This document shows positions 59,879 to 64,000 of a stretch of DNA of 64,000 nt, piece by piece (positions within the stretch are counted from its first letter, which is position 1; the number at the start of each line of letters is the position of its first letter). The DNA comes from Novosphingobium sp. (lineage in GTDB: Bacteria; Pseudomonadota; Alphaproteobacteria; Sphingomonadales; Sphingomonadaceae): NCBI RefSeq assembly GCF_030699305.1, contig NZ_JAUYNB010000010.1, positions 372,001 to 436,000 on the forward strand, written 5' to 3'. The notes below the pieces were generated by a model. It saw only the letters and a list, made by a program, of their open reading frames with translations. It ran no database searches and was not told the DNA's origin. The position numbers were made by a program, and so were the translations under genes.

Positions 59879-60811
59879 ATGTTCGAAAAAATGGCCCTGC
59901 CACTGATGTGCGCACCGATGAGCTTTGCCTCATCCGTGCCGCTGGCAGTGGCCTGCGCGGACGCGGGCGTGATCGCGGGCTGGCAGGGCGGGATCTATAC
60001 GCCGCTCGATGAATTCGAGCGGTATCTGGCGGCCTTGGCAGAAACCCGCGGCGCGCCGCCGATTGTCAACCTGCCCAGCCGGATCGCGACGGTGGAAACG
60101 GGCGAGGCCAAGCTGGCGCTGCTCGAAAAATACGCTGCGCCACTGGTGCTTTCCAGCCTGGGCGATCCGTCGCGGCTGGTGGAGCGGGTCCACGGCTGGG
60201 GCGGACGCGTGGTGCAGGACGTTACCACGATGCGCCACGCCGAAAAGGCGCTGGAAGCCGGTGTCGACGGGCTGATGGTGACGTGCAGCGGCGCGGGCGG
60301 TCATACCGGGTTCCTCACCCCGTTTGCGTTCGTTCCGGCGGTGCGGCGGGTTTACGACGGCCTGCTGATCGTCGCGGGCGGGATTGCCGATGCGGCGGGC
60401 ATTTACGGCGCGCTGGCGCTGGGCGGGGATATCGCCTGCATGGGTACACGGTTCATCGCGACGCCCGAAAGCGGCGTGGTGCCGGGCCATCGCAGCATGA
60501 TCGCAGGCACGGGGATTGACCGGATCGTTGTGTCGGCGGCGATCAACGGCATACCCGCCAACTGGATCCGCGATTCGCTCGAAGCCGTCGGCCTTGATGC
60601 AGAGCAGATCGCGGGCGGGAAAATCCCGATGCCCGAAGGCGTGCGCGGTTGGCGCGATACGTTCAGCGCCGGACAAAGCGTGGCGCTGATCGACGCCGTC
60701 GAACCCGTGGCGGACCTGACCGCGCGGCTGGCGCAGGAATTCACCGCGCTCGCCCCGCAGCTCGATTGGCGCGGGCGGCTGGCGGCCATCGAAACCCAAT
60801 GGAGCAACTGA
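59879..60811 (+). CDS. Nitronate monooxygenase-like FMN protein
   Basis: 310 residues. TIM-barrel FMN enzyme of the 2-nitropropane dioxygenase family: LMCAPMSFASSVPLAVACADAGVIAG, VDGLMVTCSGAGGHTGFLTPF (the G-x-G-G-H-x-G motif with catalytic His), VAGGIADAAGIYGALALGGD and MGTRFIATPESG. In catabolic clusters such proteins often act as FMN-dependent oxidoreductases rather than on nitronates. The next gene starts two bases after its stop codon. Confidence 0.9.
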   Translation: MFEKMALPLMCAPMSFASSVPLAVACADAGVIAGWQGGIYTPLDEFERYLAALAETRGAPPIVNLPSRIATVETGEAKLALLEKYAAPLVLSSLGDPSRLVERVHGWGGRVVQDVTTMRHAEKALEAGVDGLMVTCSGAGGHTGFLTPFAFVPAVRRVYDGLLIVAGGIADAAGIYGALALGGDIACMGTRFIATPESGVVPGHRSMIAGTGIDRIVVSAAINGIPANWIRDSLEAVGLDAEQIAGGKIPMPEGVRGWRDTFSAGQSVALIDAVEPVADLTARLAQEFTALAPQLDWRGRLAAIETQWSN

Positions 60812-60812
60812 C

Positions 60813-61601
60813 ATGAGCGAATATCCCCTGCCTTACACCAGTGACGACCTGACCGGGCGCGTCGCCCTCGTCACCGGCGCTTCGTCCGGCCTTGGCGCGC
60901 GCTTTGCCCGCGTGCTGGCCGCGAAAGGCGCCAGGGTGGCGCTCTGCGCCCGCCGGATCGACCGGCTGGAAGCATTGGCGGCGGAAATCAATGCAGCGGG
61001 CGGACAGGCGCTGGCCGTTCAGATGGACGCGACCGATGCCGATTCCGTGATCGCCGCCGTCGCCGCCGCCGAAGCCGCGTTCGGCACGGTCGATATCCTG
61101 ATCAACAACGCCGGGATGCCCGATGCCCAGCGCGCCCACAAGATGAGCGTTGAGTTGATCGATCAGGTGCTGGGGGTGAACCTGCGCGGGCCATGGATTC
61201 TGGCCTGCGAAGTCGCGCGGCGGCTGATCGCGGCCAAAAAGCCCGGCCGGATCGTCAACATCAGCTCGGTCGCGCACTTCCGCTATGACGGCGGCGGCGC
61301 GGCGCTGTACGCCGTGACCAAGACCGCGATTGCCCGCATGACCGAGGCACTGGCCGTCGAATGGGCGCACTACAACATCAACGTCAACGCGATCGCGCCG
61401 GGCATGTTTGTCTCGGAAATGACCGACGGCATGTTTGCGCGGATGGGCGGTAACCCGGCGGACCATCTGCCGCGCAAGCGGGTGCCGGTGCCGGAACAGA
61501 TGGATTCGACGCTGCTTTACCTCGTTGCTCCGGCCAGCGAATGCGTGACCGGCGCGACGATCCGGATCGACGACGGGCAGAGCGCGCGGACGCGGATGTG
61601 A
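60813..61601 (+). CDS. Short-chain dehydrogenase/reductase
   Basis: 262 residues. TGASSGLGARF cofactor loop, LINNAGMPDAQ, ISSVAHFRYDGGGAALYAVTK with Ser, Tyr and Lys of the catalytic set, and NAIAPGMFVSEM. A classical SDR; the ARRIDRL after beta-2 suggests NADP(H) or mixed use. Downstream of the nitronate monooxygenase-like gene and followed by an enoyl-CoA hydratase, consistent with a beta-oxidation-like module. Confidence 0.93.
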   Translation: MSEYPLPYTSDDLTGRVALVTGASSGLGARFARVLAAKGARVALCARRIDRLEALAAEINAAGGQALAVQMDATDADSVIAAVAAAEAAFGTVDILINNAGMPDAQRAHKMSVELIDQVLGVNLRGPWILACEVARRLIAAKKPGRIVNISSVAHFRYDGGGAALYAVTKTAIARMTEALAVEWAHYNINVNAIAPGMFVSEMTDGMFARMGGNPADHLPRKRVPVPEQMDSTLLYLVAPASECVTGATIRIDDGQSARTRM

Positions 61602-61615
61602 CAGGAGCAATGGCA

Positions 61616-62392
61616 ATGCTGGTAACGATTGAGCGCGACGGTCCGGTCGCAGTGGTAACGATGAACCGCCCGGAAGCGATGAATGCGCTGTCCAGGGGGC
61701 TGCGGGCGCAGCTGGCGGCGGCGATGCTGGACGTGAACGATGACGATAGCATCCGCGCCGTGGTGCTGACCGGCGCGGGGACGCGCGCGTTCACCGCTGG
61801 GCTGGACCTCAAGGAACTGGGGGCCGACACCTCAAACCTCGGCGCGGCCAATGCCGAGGATGCGCTGGCCAATCCGGTCAAGGCCATCGAACAATGCAGG
61901 AAACCGGTGATCGGCGCGATCAACGGCGTCGCGATTACCGGCGGGTTCGAAGTCGCGCTGGCCTGCGATATCCTGATCGCATCCGAAAACGCCCGCTTTG
62001 CCGATACCCACGCGCGGGTCGGGATCATGCCGGGCTGGGGGCTGTCGCAAAAGCTGTCGCGGATGATCGGGATCAGCCGCGCAAAGGAACTGTCGTTCTC
62101 GGGCAATTTCCTCGATGCGCAAACGGCCTGCGCGTGGGGCCTCGTCAACCGCGTGGTTGCAGCGGATGAACTGCTGACAGCCGCCAAGCAGCTGGCCGGG
62201 GAAATCGCCACCGCCGATCCGGGCATGATCCGCGCTTACAAGGCGCTGATCGACGATGGCTATGCGCAGCCGTTTGGTGCCGGGATGGCGCTGGAACATA
62301 CCCGCTCCAGCGCTGCCAATGGTCAGGTCAGCGCCGATGAAGTCGAAGCGCGCCGCCGCGCGGTGATGGAGCGCGGGCGGTCACAGGTGTAG
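61616..62392 (+). CDS. Enoyl-CoA hydratase/isomerase family protein
   Basis: 258 residues. VVTMNRPEAMNALSRGLRAQL, AFTAGLDLKELG (oxyanion loop), INGVAITGGFEVALACDILIASENARFADTHARVGIMPGWGLSQ with the two Glu-region positions. ATG at 61616 is eight bases after AGGAG; ATG 61610 is too close to it. Third gene of the NMO-SDR-ECH string. Confidence 0.93.
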   Translation: MLVTIERDGPVAVVTMNRPEAMNALSRGLRAQLAAAMLDVNDDDSIRAVVLTGAGTRAFTAGLDLKELGADTSNLGAANAEDALANPVKAIEQCRKPVIGAINGVAITGGFEVALACDILIASENARFADTHARVGIMPGWGLSQKLSRMIGISRAKELSFSGNFLDAQTACAWGLVNRVVAADELLTAAKQLAGEIATADPGMIRAYKALIDDGYAQPFGAGMALEHTRSSAANGQVSADEVEARRRAVMERGRSQV

Positions 62393-62426
62393 GCCGCAGG
62401 TGTAGCCGCGCATCCAGCGCGCCCGC

Positions 62427-63224
62427 TTACTTGTTGGCCCAGCGCGGATCGCGCTTTTCGAAGAAGGCGACGCGCGCTTCGTGCGAATCGGCGGTCTGCG
62501 CCAGCATCACCTGCTGGCGGTCCTCCAGCGCAAAGGCGTGCTCCATCGACCCGGCATCGATGTTGAGGTTGAGCGCGTCCTTGGTCAGCCGCAGGCCCAT
62601 CGGCGCTGTCAGCAGCATTTCCCCGGCCAGCGCCAGCGCCTTGTCCAGCAACGCCTCGTGCGGCACGATTTCGGAGAACAGCCCGCAGGCCGCCGCCTTG
62701 TCGGCCGTCATGAACCGGCCCGTCAGCAGGTATTCGCTGGCCACCGAACTGCCGACGAGGCGCGGCAGGAAATAGCTCGCCCCCATGTCGCACCCGCCAA
62801 GACCGATCTTGATATAGGCCGCGTTCATCCGCAGGTCCGGCGCGGCATAGCGCACGTCGGATGACAGCAGCAGCGAGAACCCGCCCCCGCACGCGGCCCC
62901 TTGCGCACAGGCGATGATCGGTTGCGGGCACTTGCGCATCGCCTGCATTACCGCCGCGATCAGCCGCTGGGTGCGCCAGCCCTGATGGATCGGCCCGGCA
63001 TCTTCATCGCGGCTCCACCCGGTCAGGTCCAGCCCGGCGCAAAACGCCCGGCCCTCTGCCCGCAGGATCACCACGCGCACGTCGGTGCGCTGGTTCAGGC
63101 CGGTGAAGTAATCCAGCAGCGCCTGAATCAGCGGTTCGTTCATCGCGTTGAGGCGATCCGGCCGGTTCAGACTGACCACCTCGATCGCGCCCCGGTTCTC
63201 AATCGTAATCACGTGTTCCGTCAT
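62427..63224 (-). CDS. Enoyl-CoA hydratase/isomerase family protein
   Basis: 265 residues. VVSLNRPDRLNAMNEPLIQALL, AFCAGLDLTGWSRDED, ACAQGAACGGGFSLLLSSDVRYAAPDLRMNAAYIKIGLGGCDMG. The G-x-C-D-M-G-x-S tract differs from the canonical hydratase and recalls the isomerase-like or aromatic-side-chain crotonases. Convergent with the previous hydratase. Confidence 0.92.
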   Translation of the reverse strand: MTEHVITIENRGAIEVVSLNRPDRLNAMNEPLIQALLDYFTGLNQRTDVRVVILRAEGRAFCAGLDLTGWSRDEDAGPIHQGWRTQRLIAAVMQAMRKCPQPIIACAQGAACGGGFSLLLSSDVRYAAPDLRMNAAYIKIGLGGCDMGASYFLPRLVGSSVASEYLLTGRFMTADKAAACGLFSEIVPHEALLDKALALAGEMLLTAPMGLRLTKDALNLNIDAGSMEHAFALEDRQQVMLAQTADSHEARVAFFEKRDPRWANK

Positions 63225-63296
63225 GCCGCATCCTCGTTTTCAGTTTGCGGCCAGTTGACCACCAATCCCCACCGTGGCAAGGGCCTTCCCGCCCGA

Positions 63297-63370
63297 GCGG
63301 GTGTAGCTCAATGGTAGAGCAGCAGCTTCCCAAGCTGAATACGAGGGTTCGATTCCCTTCACCCGCTCCA
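63297..63370 (+). tRNA. tRNA-Gly(CCC)
   Basis: 74 nt with encoded CCA. Acceptor GCGGGTG pairs with CACCCGC, D-arm GCTC/GAGC, anticodon loop TTCCCAA gives CCC, T-arm AGGG/CCCT around TTCGATT. Its 3' end is the likely integration target of the adjacent integrase. Confidence 0.96.
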
Positions 63371-63582
63371 TTTCCCTGTCCGCCGATGTTCGTGGGCAGC
63401 TGGGCAAACCCCAAAAACCCAAGGTATTCAGTGGCTATCAGGCCGCACGCGTTCACTCGTGTTAACAGTAAGCCACCAGTCGCTGGGGGCATGATTGGGG
63501 GGTATATGCAAAACGGCTAACTCGACACCCCCACGCTGGGGGTATATTGGGGGTACGGACCCCCGGAGAGGCTAGGTAAACC
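63371..63582. other. Spacer between tRNA-Gly and integrase with G-run repeats
   Basis: Contains repeated GGGGGTATAT-like words (around 63497-63507 and 63536-63555) and short hairpins ACCCCCACGCTGGGGGT and GGGGGTACGGACCCCC. Such repeats next to P4-type integrases may be arm-type binding sites. No gene is seen. Confidence 0.45.
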
Positions 63583-64000
63583 TTGGCTTTGACTGATGTC
63601 GCAAGCCGCAACGCCAAGCCCGGCGCGAAGGCGGTCAGATTGGCTGATGGTGGCGGGAGGAAGCGCGGGAACTGATCGTCCTTGGCAAAGACCCGTCCCG
63701 CGAAAAGCAGCGCGACAAGGTGCGCGCCCGGATACAGGCGGCGGACACGTTCAAGGCAATCACCGACGAGTATTGCGCCAAGCGCAGGCGCGACGGTTTC
63801 AGGGGCTGGGCACCCGCCACAGCGATTCGCGGCGAATATCTGCTTTCGCTGGTTTGCGGCTCCATCGGCAAATTGCCCATCGGCGAGATTGAACCAGCGG
63901 ACGTGTTGACGGCCATTCGCCGGATCGAAGGCAAAGGTAAACTGGAAAGCGCGCGGCGAAGCCTGCAACTGGCGGGCGCGGTGTTCCGCTATGCCGTGGC
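63583..64000 (+). pseudogene. P4-type tyrosine integrase, internally deleted and frameshifted (runs off right edge)
   Basis: TTG at 63583 begins MALTDVASRNAKPGAKAVRL then ADGGG, the normal start of a DUF4102-type integrase. The frame then hits TGA at 63673. In another frame from about 63651 the protein resumes at EEARELIVLGKDPSREKQRD and continues through TFKAITDEYCAKRR and the core-binding SLVCGSIGKLPIGEIEPADVLTAIRRIEGKG to the window edge. About 60 residues of the arm-binding domain are missing. The gene cannot make a normal integrase. The catalytic domain is outside the window. Confidence 0.8.

Noticed and set aside
63480..63560. CRISPR-like G-run repeats beside the integrase
   Set aside because: Units are too short and irregular, with no spacers; arm-type integrase sites are more likely.

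Overview
The window is a visibly GC-rich stretch of chromosome from an alphaproteobacterium, almost certainly order Sphingomonadales (Novosphingobium/Erythrobacter/Sphingobium type). The support is protein texture and gene content: a crtY-crtI-crtB carotenoid cluster, a single long RelA/SpoT protein, an SDHAF4-like protein ending in the family signature, DUF885 and DUF2059 secreted proteins, a nitronate monooxygenase/SDR/enoyl-CoA hydratase catabolic block, and dyad repeats of a kind I recall from sphingomonad genomes. Genus cannot be settled from the sequence alone.

Layout. (1) 1-10.3 kb, minus strand: a glycogen operon reading NYN-LOTUS protein, glgP, glgB, glgC, glgA, pgm, glgX (glgX runs off the left edge), with start/stop overlaps from glgC to glgX. 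(2) 10.4-22.4 kb, housekeeping: serine hydrolase, DASS transporter, infC with an apparent AUA start, pdeM, hemF, rsh, tRNA-Lys, folK, N-carbamoylputrescine amidase, an exported methyltransferase-like protein, msrA, rsmB, the SDHAF4-like gene and a 44-residue basic protein. (3) 22.45-26.74 kb, a scarred accessory segment: a small secreted Cys-containing ORF broken by TGA, a 3' fragment of a Doc toxin, an unrecognised exported protein, a non-coding stretch with a 23-nt inverted repeat pair, and a strikingly AT-rich gene for a repeat protein with a two-helix channel-like C-terminus. (4) 26.7-30.4 kb: thiC under a TPP riboswitch, an NTF2-like secreted protein, an SRAP homologue lacking two catalytic residues, a small membrane protein. 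(5) 30.6-42.9 kb: an FMO-cytochrome P450 pair, DUF885 peptidase-like protein, two convergent L,D-transpeptidase-type proteins, GNAT and EamA genes, a retropepsin-like protease, ispG, two more GNATs, and an isoaspartyl peptidase. (6) 43-49.2 kb, minus strand: DUF4129, DUF4350, MoxR ATPase, DUF58, SpoIIM-like and RDD genes, tightly coupled. (7) 49.4-54.6 kb, minus strand: crtY-crtI-LOG-crtB-pheA. (8) 55.6-63.2 kb: a second flavin monooxygenase plus thioesterase, HCCA isomerase-like protein, acyl-CoA dehydrogenase, nitronate monooxygenase, SDR and two enoyl-CoA hydratases, which look like a degradative module of unknown substrate. (9) 63.3-64 kb: tRNA-Gly(CCC) followed by a decayed P4-type integrase, suggesting the edge of a genomic island running off the right end.

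Most genes are ordinary and recognisable. The points most worth a second look are the AUA start of infC, the AT-rich channel-like gene and its damaged surroundings, the residue-depleted SRAP protein, the LOG gene coupled to crtI, and the tRNA-Gly/integrase junction. No CRISPR array, rRNA operon or intact insertion sequence was seen.
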